The position numbers and the translations under genes were made by a program. Under the pieces are notes generated by a model. The model ran no database searches. It saw nothing but the letters and a program-made list of their open reading frames with translations, and was not told the origin of the DNA. From the NCBI RefSeq assembly GCF_002575655.3, contig NC_053040.3:349933267-349997266 (forward strand): 64,000 nucleotides of DNA. The letters run 5' to 3'. Source of the stretch: Aegilops tauschii subsp. strangulata. Taxonomy: Eukaryota > Streptophyta > Magnoliopsida > Poales > Poaceae. The first letter of the stretch is position 1. Each line of letters starts with the position of its first letter. Below are positions 43,900-53,809 of the stretch, in pieces.

Positions 43900-46400
43900 T
43901 GTGCAGAATAAAAACAGAAACTTTGGCTGTAGCGCATGATTTTACATTTTTTACTAGAAGGTAAAATGGGTCTGAAACTTTTTGCACATTACTTCTGTAC
44001 AAATTTTTCAAATTTTCAAATTTATTTCATAATTTTTGGAGTTACGGAAGTTTGCTAAACCTCCAGATTACTACAGACTGTCCTGTTTTTGACAGATTCT
44101 GTTTTGCGTGTGTTGTTTGCTTATTTTGATGAATCTATGTCTAGTATCGGGGGGTATGAACCATGGTGAAGTTAGAATACAGTAGATATAGTTCTAATAT
44201 GAAAGTGTAATGAGTTTTCAACAGTACCTAAAGGTAGTGATTTGCTTTATTACACTAACAGATCTCACAAAGTTTTTGTTAAAGTGTTGTGTGGATGAAG
44301 TGTTTGAAGATAGAGGAGCTATCAATATGAGAAGAATAAAGTGGGGCAAGAGTTCAAGCTTGGGGATGCCCATGGAACCCCAAGTAAATATTTCAAAGGA
44401 TACTCAAGCATCTAAGCTTGGGGATGCCCCGGTTGGCATCCCATCTTTCTTCTTCAACAAATGTCGGTATACCTCGGTTTTTGTTTTGTTCACATGATTT
44501 GTGTACTTTGTGTTTTTCTTTAATAACCATGCTAGTATGAGATAGCCCTTCATTGATTTATAGAATGCTTCATGTGCTTCATTTATATCTTTTGAGTATG
44601 ATCTTATAGAATTGCTCTTTGTGCTTCACTTAAATCTTTTGAGTATGGTTTTTACAGAATGCTTCGTGTGCTTCACTTATATATTTTGAGCTTGGATATT
44701 GGTTAGTCTATATTAATCCTAGAATACTCCATGAACTTAACCTATATCTTTTGGAGTATGAATAATACTATCATCTGAAGCGGGTTTGGAAGAGTGTCAA
44801 CTTTAGGAATTAGTGATCCCACTATTCTGAATGAGAAGAATTTTGCTTATGTGGAGAGTAGAAAAATTTCTATGCTTGTAGATCATGAAAAGAATGCTTT
44901 ATGTGATGGTTATATTGTTGAATTCATTCATGATGCTACTGAAAATTATTATGAGGGATGAATATATGCCTGTAGGAGTTGCAATAATATCAAGTTTCCT
45001 CTCTATGTGCTTAAAGTTTTGAAGTTATACTTGTTTTGCCTTCCTATGCTAGTTGATTCTTGTTCCTATAAATTGTGTGTTCACAAAATTCCTAGGCATA
45101 GGAAGTGGGTTAGATTCAAATATTCTAGTCATATTCTTCATGATGCTCTCTTTACGTTTCAATTCTTTTCTTTTATGTGAGCATCATTGAAATATAATCA
45201 TCATGCCTAGCTAAAAGGCACTAAAGAAAAGCACTTGTTGGGAGACAACCCAATATTTACCCTTACTGTTTTTGTGTGTTTACATGATTAAGCTACTGTA
45301 GTAATCATGTTTATAGCTTTTGTTTCAATAAAGTGCCAAGTAAGACCTTTGGGAAGACTTGGGTGAAAGTTAATGTGATCTTGCTGTAAAAAACAGAAAC
45401 TTTGCACTCACGAGATTAGCTGCCATTTTTTACAGAAGAGTGCTTTTGAGTTGATTCTATTTGTAGAAGATTAATAGACAAATTCCTCACGTCCACCAAT
45501 TTATTTCATAATTTTTGGAGTTGCAGAAGTATGGTTTCTGTTCAGATCATTACAGACTGTTCTGTTTCTGACAGATTCTGTTTTCATTGCAAAGTTTGCT
45601 TGTTTTCTAGTTTCTATGGATTATATTTCTCAATATATATTTTAGAAATTATATGGTACAGTAGGAATTATGTGAGAAAAATTATGAACCTTGTCTTTGA
45701 CAGTACCAAAGTGAATGGTTTACTCTTTATCATACTAACCTATCTCACGAAGTTCCGTTAAGTTTTGTGTGATTGAAGTTTTCAAGCTTTGGGTGAGATA
45801 TCGATATGAGGAGAATAAGGAGCGGAAAGACCCTAAGCTTGGGGATGCCCAAGGCACCCCAAGGTCATATTCAAGGAATACTCAAGAGCCTCAGCTTGGG
45901 GATGCCCCGGAAGGCATCCCCTCTTTCGTCTTCAAAACTATCGGTATACTTCACTCGGAGCTATATTTTTATTCGTCACATGATATGTGTTTTGCTTGGA
46001 GCGTATTTTAAATTTTACATGCTGTTTGAATAAAATCATTGGATCTGAAATCTTGAATGCAAAAGAATCCTCCTATGGCTAGTTAATTATTTGACTACTC
46101 GGTGTTGTTCACTTATATCTTTTTGGAGTAGTTAGTCATTTACTCACGTGCTTCACATATATCCTATGAGTAAATGGTTGAATGAATTGAATATTATAAA
46201 TCTGAATTCATATATGTTTCATATGTTTATACCATGAGGAGTAATTACTTCACACAGAATAAGTATAGGTAGTAAACTTATTGAAAGTTAGCAAACGCAG
46301 AATTGGTCACTTGAACAATTCATGAAAGAATATTGAAGGAAGAGAGATTTCACATATAAATATGACATGCTAAAAGGTTGATGTTGGACAAGGAAGACAA
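43900..46400 (+). repeat. Duplicated non-coding block inside gypsy-Z, with PPT-like motifs
   Basis: Two diverged copies about 1.48 kb apart share ACAGAAACTTTG (43914, 45393), TTCATAATTTTTGGAGTT (44026, 45507), TACAGACTGT(C/T)CTGTTT(C/T)TGACAGATTCTGTTTT (44073, 45554), and the pair of AAGCTTGGGGATGCCC / (A/C)AGCTTGGGGATGCCCCGG segments (44359 and 44414; 45836 and 45892). The last motif is the sequence of the element's own PPT (TTAAGCTTGGGGATGCTG before 47479). Confidence 0.75.
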
Positions 46401-46402
46401 CT

Positions 46403-46792
46403 TCATGGGTTATATTTTCCTATATCTGAAACGTTATATTGTCTTGGATCATCCAACATGTTGGGCTTGCCTTTCCCTCTCATGCTAGCCAAATTCTTTG
46501 CACCAAGTAGAAATACTACTTGTGCTTCCAAACATCCCTTAAACCAGTTTTGCCATGAGAGTCCACCATACCTACCTATGGATTGAGTAAGATCCTTCAA
46601 GTAAGTTGTCATCGGTGCATGCAATAAAAATTTCTCTCTAAATATGTATGATCTATATGGTGCGAAGAAAATAAGCTTTATACGAACTTGTGATAGGGAA
46701 GAAATAAAAGCGACGGACTGCATAATAAAGGTCTTTATCACAAGCGGCAATATAAAGTGACGTTCTTTTGCATTAATATTTTGTGCATCCAA
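46403..46792 (-). CDS. Minus-strand ORF in gypsy-Z interior, unrecognised
   Basis: A 129-codon frame beginning MDAQNINAKERHFILPLV and including GRYGGLSWQNWFKGCLE. It is antisense to the element and has no domain known to me. It lies at the end of the duplicated block. It could be a chance ORF or a remnant of captured sequence. The composition is not obviously low complexity, so I list it with low confidence. No promoter is evident. Confidence 0.2.
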   Translation of the reverse strand: MDAQNINAKERHFILPLVIKTFIMQSVAFISSLSQVRIKLIFFAPYRSYIFREKFLLHAPMTTYLKDLTQSIGRYGGLSWQNWFKGCLEAQVVFLLGAKNLASMRGKGKPNMLDDPRQYNVSDIGKYNP

Positions 46793-46939
46793 CCATAAAA
46801 GCGCATGACAACCTCTGCTTCCCTCTGCGAAGGGCCTATCTTTTACTTTTACCTTCTACCCTTATACAAGAGTCATGGTGATTTTCACCTTTCCTTTTTA
46901 CTATTTTTCCTTTGGCAAGCACTTTGTGTTGGAGCGATC

Positions 46940-46942
<3 letters not shown>

Positions 46943-46988
<46 letters not shown>
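46943..46988. repeat. (AT)23 microsatellite
   Basis: An uninterrupted AT dinucleotide run, flanked by GG and CC so that GGATAT...ATATCC is fully self-complementary. It lies in the gypsy-Z interior. Confidence 0.95.
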
Positions 46989-46990
<2 letters not shown>

Positions 46991-47444
46991 ACTTGGATGT
47001 AGGTTTTCATAAATTATTATTGTTGACATTACCCTTGAGGTAAAAGGTTGGGAGGCGAAACTATAAGCCCCTATCTTTCTCTGTGTCTGATTAAAACTTT
47101 GAACCCATAAATATCACGTGAGTGTTAGCAATTGTGAAAGATTAAATGATAGTTGAGTATGTGGAGTTTGCTGGATCAAAGCTCTTATATAGACCCTTCC
47201 CGAAAATAAGATGAATTGCAATTGTTTGATGACTAAGAGCACGGTTTGTTAGTTTTCAAGAAAGTTTATGATCTATACTTTAACATGTGAATAGCTTGTT
47301 ACTTGATCATGAAAAGTTTTATGAGATGAGCTACTGTTATGACATATAATGATGCTAGAAAAGGTGATTGAAATTATCATTGATCAAACTTGTGCACTTG
47401 CTAGCATTCACACATCATAAATTATTTCTTTTATCATTTACCTA

Positions 47445-47478
47445 CTCGAGGACGAGCAGGAATTAAGCTTGGGGATGC
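47445..47478 (+). promoter_or_regulatory. Gypsy-Z 3' signal: CTCGAGGACGAG and polypurine tract
   Basis: CTCGAGGACGAG (47445-47456) followed by CAGGAATTAAGCTTGGGGATGC, ending at the LTR start 47479. The purine-rich part primes plus-strand DNA synthesis in LTR elements. Confidence 0.75.
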
Positions 47479-48987
47479 TGATACGTCTCCAACGTATCTA
47501 TAATTTATGAAGTATTCATGCCATGTTTATAATAGTTTTATATGATTTTGGTATGATTTGATTAGAACTAACCCGGACTGACGCTGTTTTCAGCAGAACT
47601 ACCGTGGTGTTGTTTTTGTGCAGAAATAAAAGTTCTCGGAATGCGATAAAAATCAACGGAGAATTTTTCTGGAAAATATGAAAAATACTAGAGCAAAAAT
47701 CTACCGGAAGGGAGTCCCATGGGCCCCACGAGGGTGGGGGCGCGCCCACCCCCCTGGGGCACGCCCCCTGCCTCGTGGACTCCCCGAGGGCCCCCCTGAC
47801 GTGAAATCAATGCCAACTTCTACTATAAATATAGAAACCTTCAGGAATTAACCTAGATCGGAAGTTCCACCGCCGCAAGGTTCTGTAGCCACGAGAAATC
47901 AATCTAGGCCCTCTCTGGCACCCTGCCGGAGGGGGCCATCATCACCGGAGGCCATGGAGGAGGATCCTGGAGGGGCCATCATCGTCATGAAGGCCAAGTA
48001 CCAGAGGGAGAACCTCTCCCCATCTAGGGGGGAGGCCATGGAGGAGGAAGCACAAGGGGGAGAACCTCTCCTCCTCTCTCCCGGTGGCGCCGGAGTGCCA
48101 TCGGGAGGGGAATCATCGCCGCGGTGATCATCTTCATCAACATCATCATCACCATCCTCATCTCTTTTACGCGGTCCACTCTCCCGCACCCCACTGTAAT
48201 CCCTACTTGAACATGGTGCTTTATGCCACATATTATGATCCAATGATGTGGTTCCATCTTATGATGTCTTGAGTAGATATCTTTTGTCCATGGGTTGATT
48301 AATGATCTAGATTGGTATGAGTTGTATGTTTTATTTTGGTGCTGTCCTATGGTGCCATCCGTGTCGCGCAAGCATGAGGGATTCCCACTGTAGGGTGTTG
48401 CAATATGTCCATGGTTTGCTTATCGTCTGCGTTGCGTGAGTGACTGAAACACAAAAACGAATAAGCGAGACATGGCGTATGGGAATAAAGAGGACTTGAT
48501 ACTTTAATGCTATGGTGGGGTTTTACCTTAATGATCTTTAGTGGTTGCGGATGCTTGCTAGAGTTCCAATCATAAGTGCATATGATCCAAGATGAGAAAG
48601 TATGTTAGCTTATGCCTCTCCCTAATATGAAATTGCAATAGTGATTACCGGTCTTGTTAACGATTTCCTAGGACAATTCGGCACACCGATCCATCATTAT
48701 TCCACACTCGCTACTTACAATATTTAGTAATTTATTCTTACTTTATGATAACAGCACCTACTTTTATATTTTAGCTCTCCGATTTCATACAAAGTTATCC
48801 TCTTCATACCCACAACATAGTTTTATTTCTCGTTTCTAGTTGGAAGCAAACGTTCGGTGTACGTAGAGTCGTATCAGTGGCAGATAGGGCTTGAGAGAAT
48901 ATTGCTCCTTGTGGGTTCGACACTCCATACTTATCACTTCCACCTTTGGAAATTGCTATGATGATTCCCTACACTTGGGGATTATCA
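47479..48987 (+). repeat. Gypsy-Z 3' LTR
   Basis: 1,509 bp, paired with 41976-43504. It lacks the 15-bp GATCTTACCTTTAGC present in the 5' LTR, and is followed by TSD GGAAG (48988-48992). Confidence 0.9.
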
Positions 48988-49127
48988 GGAAGTCCCTACA
49001 GAATTCAGATGCATACTTTCTGGTGCAATAGCAAGCGCTGGAGGATTTAAGCGCCAAACAAGAGAAAGTTAATAAGCTTGCTAAGCATCTTGCCAGCATT
49101 ATGGGTACCCAAAATATTGTTTCTTGA

Positions 49128-49420
49128 GCTCTTCTAAAGTGGTTTCAGCTCTGGACTTGTTTTGCTGCGGCGTTTATTTGCATTGGTCGCCAACTTTGAC
49201 AACCAGTGTATATGATTTGCTGCTTTGTTCCCTATATTTGCACTGGTGGCGAACTTTGATGCCCAGTGGATGTAATATGTGTAATAGCCGTGATATCCTA
49301 GTGTAAGTTGCTTGCTTATTTATTTCCTTGTTGTCTTGTTTTATTTGTTTGCTTGTAGTTAGTGCAGTTCTTTTTCCGTGGTTTGGCCGCAATAACCTAT
49401 TTTTTAAAACTAGGCCACAG
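49128..49420 (+). other. 3' flank of the CACTA-2 plus-strand gene
   Basis: After the TGA, two related segments (TTTGCATTGGTCGCCAACTT... and TTTGCACTGGTGGCGAACTT..., 49168 and 49234, 66 bp apart) lead to TGTAATATGTGTAATAGCC, a plausible 3' UTR. No other gene is seen. Subterminal repeats begin near 49425. Confidence 0.5.
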
Positions 49421-49424
49421 TAAC

Positions 49425-50210
49425 CATGGGCTACATATTTACTATAGTTACCATGGGCCTCCTACGGGCCGTAGAAACAATGGGCCTTGTAAGGGCCGTA
49501 GAAACAATGGGCCTTCTATGGGCCGTAGCATCAATGGGCCTTCTACGGGCCGTATGATCGATCGGTCGAACATGGGCCAATAACAGACCACATTATGGGC
49601 CGTAAATGGGCTAGATTTGGAATCATCCGTTCATGGGCCGACAATAACGGGCCTTCGTTAATCGGCCGTATTTGATGATGCTATGAAAACGGCCCAACGG
49701 ATTAATGGGCCTCAAACGGGCCGATTGTAACCACGGGCTGAATTTGGCCCACAAGCAGAAAAGGCCAGTAACGGGCCGTAAGTAACCGAATGCTGGAAAT
49801 AAGCCCAAGAATAAATGGGCCCTGAGAAGGCCGAAAGATAACATGGGTTGGAAACGACCCAATGGAATAATGGGCCGCTAATGGGTATGAAGCGATACAC
49901 TGTTCATTGCGGGCCAGATTCACCACGGGCCATTAATGGGCCAAGAGTTACAAATGGCCTCGTATGGGCCGAAAGACATCATGGGCCGTACATGGGCCGG
50001 AAGTTACAACGGGCTGGAATTATATTGGATGGCCCAGATGAAGCTACTAGGCTTAATTCCGATAGGCCGTAACGGGCCATGAGTTAGCGGCCGTAAATGG
50101 GCTATATATGAACATGCTTTCCGTGGGCCAGCCTGTTACCTTTTGACTAAGTCAAACGGGCCAGCCTTTTCACCGGAATGGGCCTCTGTTGGGCTGTGTG
50201 TCGACCTATC
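49425..50210 (+). repeat. CACTA-2 3' subterminal repeats (ATGGGCCGTA type)
   Basis: Several dozen copies of ATGGGCC / GGGCCGTA / CGGGCC occur in both orientations at 10-30 bp intervals. This is the right-end counterpart of the 5' arrays but a different motif. Such arrays are expected targets of a TNPA-like protein (inference). Confidence 0.8.
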
Positions 50211-50589
50211 ATAGGCGCCTGCTGTCCAATGAACGGATGACATCTGTCCCAACGGTGAGCCAACACGTGTTTCCTCCGGCCAATGAAAATTTTACACATG
50301 GAAAATCCTCATTGGTCCGGGCTGTTAACGGGTTATCGGATCCAAAACCGGACCCGATAGCTTAACGGCGACCCGTTATGATGGATGCCACATGTCGGTC
50401 ACCCTTGACGAAAGCACTTCCATGATGCACGATTTATCATCATGGAAGTGGACACTTCTGTGATGATAATTTTGGTAATGTCATGGAACACTTCTACGAC
50501 AGCACATGTATGACTATCTTGATTCTATCATAAAATCATCATGGATGTACATGCATGACAAAAACGTGACGTACTGTGACAAACACGTA

Positions 50590-50617
50590 TCATCACGGAA
50601 GTGTATTTTTTGTAGTG
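50590..50617 (-). repeat. CACTA-2 right terminal inverted repeat
   Basis: Reverse complement CACTACAAAAAATACACTTC matches the left end CACTACAAAAAAGACACATC at 18 of 20 positions and continues CCGTGA-like. It is followed by TSD ACC. Confidence 0.88.
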
Positions 50618-53537
50618 ACCCCTCCAATTTTGCATACCTGCTCTTCGGTGTTTGGCGTCATCTCTGTCCCAGCTGAGTGATGCCGAGGTACCAAGTGTTC
50701 TAGACACCATTTGTGGGTATCACATCCTTATCCTTCCGCCAGTCACCCCTATCGTTTCGGTGATAGCCATGTTTCTATCCCGAATCGTGCCTTTCGACTC
50801 GCCGCTCCGGCAACCCTTACTGATCTTGCTTATCAAGAAAAGGGCAATGCCAGCAAGCCTTGCTTTTCACCTCTATTCTACTCTATCACCCATTCTTTGG
50901 ACGTGTACGGTTCCCTTCCGTCCGCTTGATGATGATGTGGTCATAACCTCAGTATTCCGCTACATGATCACCAAGTCCGTCCTCCCCTCCATGTCCGTCC
51001 AGCTGCAACCGGTGTTAAGCCAGCGCTTGGTGTAGCCTGGTTTGCACCAACTCCTTCCACACGAGGATTCACTTTCGTGCACACCGTCATAGCATGTTAG
51101 ATCGCAATACCGGAGTTTCTGCAAGATTTGTGTGCTTAGGTATGCATGCATATGATTGTTGTGATATGTGTTGTTGCATGAATATAATATTATTTGTATG
51201 CCTTATGTACTTTTGTTTTCGTCGTTTCTTTTGCTTCTTTCTTTGGGCCCTCGGTATTACATTATTTCCCCTTATTAAAGTTACTCGTCAACCGACACCG
51301 GACCCGAAGAATCAACAAGGAGTTCAAATATTTGGAAGCTCAGCTAAATATTATGGAATTCTCAGCCGACTGCATTGGAAATATCTAGTCTGAATGCAAA
51401 TGATACTCTAGCTTGATTTTCAGCATCAAGTCTGCATCTGTGTGCAATTTTAAGAGCAGTAATAATGAAACCAGCCAGAAGACAGGCTATGTGCATGACT
51501 AACAATATATATCAAGTCAAAGGTACGGTTCATATACAAGGTTGATTCTGCTATGAGTACGATTTTGTAGCATGCTATAACCCAGAAGCCAGCCAAAATA
51601 TGCCATGTACCCAACACTCAGCAAGAAGGATAGTCGAACAACCTTTTTCATATGAGTAATCGGCAGCAAAAATATTAAAGGATATATATGATATTCAGTC
51701 TGCCTATCATAGAAAGAAGCTCCTAGTGCAAGCATTCCTGTCTTCTTTCACAAGCTACTAGAGAAGCTTATGATGCAAGGCTCCTCAAATTTTTCCCGAG
51801 TATGATATATGGATGACTTCCAGCACAAGATACTCTGCCTTCTTCAGTAAGCTACCGCAGAAAGCTTTCGGCCTAAGGTACCGAGTCTTCCCCAGTAAGT
51901 CACTAAGGGGGAAGCTTCTGAAGTACGGTACCCAACCTTCTTTAGCAATCTGTCTGACGAAAGCTTCAAGCACAAGCTATTCAGTCTTCCTCCGCATGAT
52001 GGCTTTCAGTACAAGCCTCCTCAATATGGCATTGGTACAAGGTATTACACAGCAAGTTGACAACATATGGTAGTGCATCTCAAAAATCAGGTCCCCAACA
52101 GTTTGGTCAAGAACACAAGCCAATCTGGACACAAGTGTCTCCCTCAGGAATGCAATGCTCAGCTACACATGCTTTCATTTTGAGCATACAACCAAGGTCT
52201 TGCAAGTCACTCGAACGATGATGTAAATAGAATCTGACAACCACATGAGTATTGTAAAAAGAAGGAAGCCAGATATACACCTCAGTGTGATAAAGGACTA
52301 TGAAGATTGACGACAACAGTGAGCTATGTACAAGTACCTGTGAACCTGGTATATGATCCTGATGAGCCTATGTCTACTTTTCTGCAATGATGGCACCACG
52401 CCAGTGTTCTGAGCCATTTTTGGCTGTCCGGGGTGGATGCCGACTTTATTTCTCTCTATTCAACAACTATCACGAGTTCTGAGCTACTTTCTCACCGTCT
52501 CGTATAGCTGTTGAGTTTCTTTTTGTGGCAGTGGCCCTATGCTCTGAGCTGCTTTTCGGCCCACTTAGGGAACTGCCACTTTCTTCTTATGAACACGGTC
52601 TCATGCTCTGAGCTGCTTTTCGGCCGTCTTGAGGCATGGTTGTGTTATTTCAGTAATGTCCCAGATCTGAGTTGTAAAGACCGATCTGGTGGCTACTGAA
52701 TTATTTTCCTATTTCTTGCAAGGGTTCGGATGAACATTTCCCTATGGTTAAAACTTGAGATACGATGAACCTGCAATTTAAACAATGCTACCATGTCAGG
52801 AGACGAGGATAAAAGTACGCCTGTCAGAATATTGCACCCGTCAGAACCTATGGTCACATGAAGAATTAGGAGTATATATATGGCCAAGCCCTCCACCATC
52901 AGTCAAGACCGTGGATACTATCGTTACAAGGCCATACCCCTTTATGTTGGTCACGACAGACGATAGTCAAATCTTTGGTATGGAATTGATACTCAAGACA
53001 GTGGGGCTTGCCAAGATAATTCAGGAATCCCTACCGGAAGTCAGATTTCCACCGGGAGAACAATTATGATTCACAGCACTGTTTTGAAACTGGAGGACAT
53101 GCATCATTTTGAGCGACCAAATGCAAGGAGTAAGAGATTGGGTGTCCATTGGGAAGACCTGTTCACAACTCCATGGAATGTTGCTAGTGCTGGATTCAAG
53201 AATGACACATCCATCGGAAACCACTCTCGGACTTGTGAGAAGGGTACGTGTTGCAGTCATGATCATTTTCGTACCCCAGCTAAGTCAGCAGATATAACAG
53301 AAATTGGAGCCAGTATAAGCATGAAAATGTGAGGTAATACCTATCAGAAGGTCGGATATGGTCAAGCAAACCACCCAAGAGACAGGCAGTCAGCCATATG
53401 AAATTTCATGGGAACATCATACAGGAAAAAAGGATACCCGAGTTGGAAACGGTTTCCTTAAAGTCAGATATATTCATACTTGTTCCTTGAGCAACCAAAT
53501 CTCGAGGACGAGATTTCTTTAAGGGGGGAAGGTTATT
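50618..53537 (+). mobile_element. LARD internal domain, right part (non-coding)
   Basis: Continuation of the LARD after CACTA-2. The longest frame is 127 codons (50652-51035), with no retroelement motif. Degenerate repeats occur: CTTC(T/A)...AAGCTTC/AAGCTTTCGG with AGTCTTCC at 51750-52020, and CTCTGAGCTGCTTTTCGGCC (52540, 52608). Lack of gag-pol with intact PBS, PPT and LTRs is the defining feature of a LARD. Confidence 0.75.
53497..53532 (+). promoter_or_regulatory. LARD 3' stem-loop and polypurine tract
   Basis: AAATCTCG-AGGA-CGAGATTT (53497-53516) is a perfect 8-bp inverted repeat, followed by PPT AAGGGGGGAAGG (53521-53532) and, five bases later, the LTR. The core CTCGAGGACGAG is also before the PPT of gypsy-Z and, minus its first base, of LTR-A. 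Confidence 0.75.
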
Positions 53538-53809
53538 TGTGACACCCTGGATTTTGGCCTTTTCTTTTTCTTTTGATTTTCTGAGGATTTTGCTTGAGAT
53601 TTCTTTTTTCGTGGCTATGTGGTCCTGAAACCTGGGAAGATCATCACTTCTAAGGATCCCAAGTGGCTTGTCATCCTCAAGACCATCTCAAGACCTTGTC
53701 ATTTTCATCTTCGCCCAATCCCAATATTCTTTTTATTGGGAATATTCCTTTTTCTATTAAAGGAATAATCCTTTTTGCCCTTAGTTGTGAAACAACCTAT
53801 ATTTCTGTC
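53538..53809 (+). repeat. Right LTR of the LARD, first 272 bp
   Basis: Aligns with 3286-3557 from TGTGACACCCTGG to CTATATTTCTGTC. It is interrupted by the Angela-type LTR at 53810, and the five bases before it (CTGTC) are the left TSD of that insertion. Confidence 0.88.

Larger units (their letters stand above)
41976..48987 (+). mobile_element. Gypsy-Z: complete non-autonomous gypsy-type LTR retrotransposon
   Basis: The 7,012-bp element has LTRs at 41976-43504 (1,529 bp) and 47479-48987 (1,509 bp), PBS at 43515-43532, PPT before 47479 and a perfect TSD GGAAG. The LTRs are near-identical apart from scattered substitutions and a 15-bp deletion in the right LTR (GATCTTACCTTTAGC). The 4-kb interior holds no gag, protease, RT or integrase. 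Its own non-coding block is duplicated (about 43.9-45.4 and 45.4-46.4 kb). It must have relied on proteins of a related autonomous element, presumably one sharing these LTR, PBS and PPT signals. Confidence 0.9.
39119..49127 (+). pseudogene. CACTA-2 plus-strand multi-exon gene (probable accessory, TNPA-like protein), split by gypsy-Z
   Basis: In order: three paralogous acidic exons (about 39119-39259, 39587-39745, 40072-40232) ending PPEV(F/Y)xxTW; a Pro/Thr-rich exon (about 40850-41196, MAVSKGVTTRSSKRIVLPVD...) with donor CAG|GTCAGG; a small exon DGIETPMAQQ (41276-41305); and a last exon from 41676, after TTTTAG, reading NADKILENSTPLCNGKG, SVRLLESQLQVEKHRSDVLR. This last exon is interrupted at 41975 by gypsy-Z and resumes in frame at 48993 as SLQNSDAYFLVQ-stop-QALEDLSAKQEK...GTQNIVS, TGA 49125-49127. 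The C-terminus is coiled-coil-like. Position beside the right terminus and same orientation suggest an accessory DNA-binding protein; this is inference. Stops at 40190, 41098 and 49029 show decay. Confidence 0.55.
10911..50617 (+). mobile_element. CACTA-2: complete 39.7 kb CACTA element with nested insertions
   Basis: The left end is CACTACAAAAAAGACACATC. The right end, reverse-complemented, is CACTACAAAAAATACACTTC. Both are flanked by the 3-bp TSD ACC (10908-10910 and 50618-50620), and the flanks rejoin into continuous LARD internal sequence. The span contains gypsy-Y (14840-24055), gypsy-Z (41976-48987), an LTR fragment and several MITEs, leaving about 23 kb of its own. It has long subterminal repeat arrays at both ends and a plus-strand multi-exon ORF near the right end. 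No TNP2-type transposase is recognisable, so it is probably non-autonomous. Confidence 0.88.
3286..53809 (+). mobile_element. Sukkula-like LARD (non-autonomous gypsy-type LTR element), heavily nested
   Basis: Left LTR is 3286-10706, primer-binding site (PBS) 10712-10723, internal domain 10707-10910 plus 50618-53537, PPT 53521-53532, right LTR from 53538 to 53809 where Angela interrupts it. LTR ends are TGTGACACC...GGTGCCACA. After removing the solo-LTR insertion and the duplication, the left LTR is about 4.46 kb and the internal domain about 3.1 kb, with no gag or pol ORF. That size, the tRNA-iMet-type PBS and the non-coding interior fit the LARD class (Sukkula in barley/wheat). The family name is my inference. 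Left and right LTR starts differ at about 14 of 272 bases by eye, so the copy is not recent. Confidence 0.7.

Noticed and set aside
49425..50210. Regularly spaced repeats considered as a CRISPR-like array
   Set aside because: Spacing is irregular, units occur in both orientations, and the context is a plant CACTA end. These are subterminal repeats.
50652..51035. 127-codon ORF in the LARD interior, considered as gag remnant
   Set aside because: No gag motif or zinc knuckle, hydrophobic and Pro-rich random-looking composition, and no continuation in frame.
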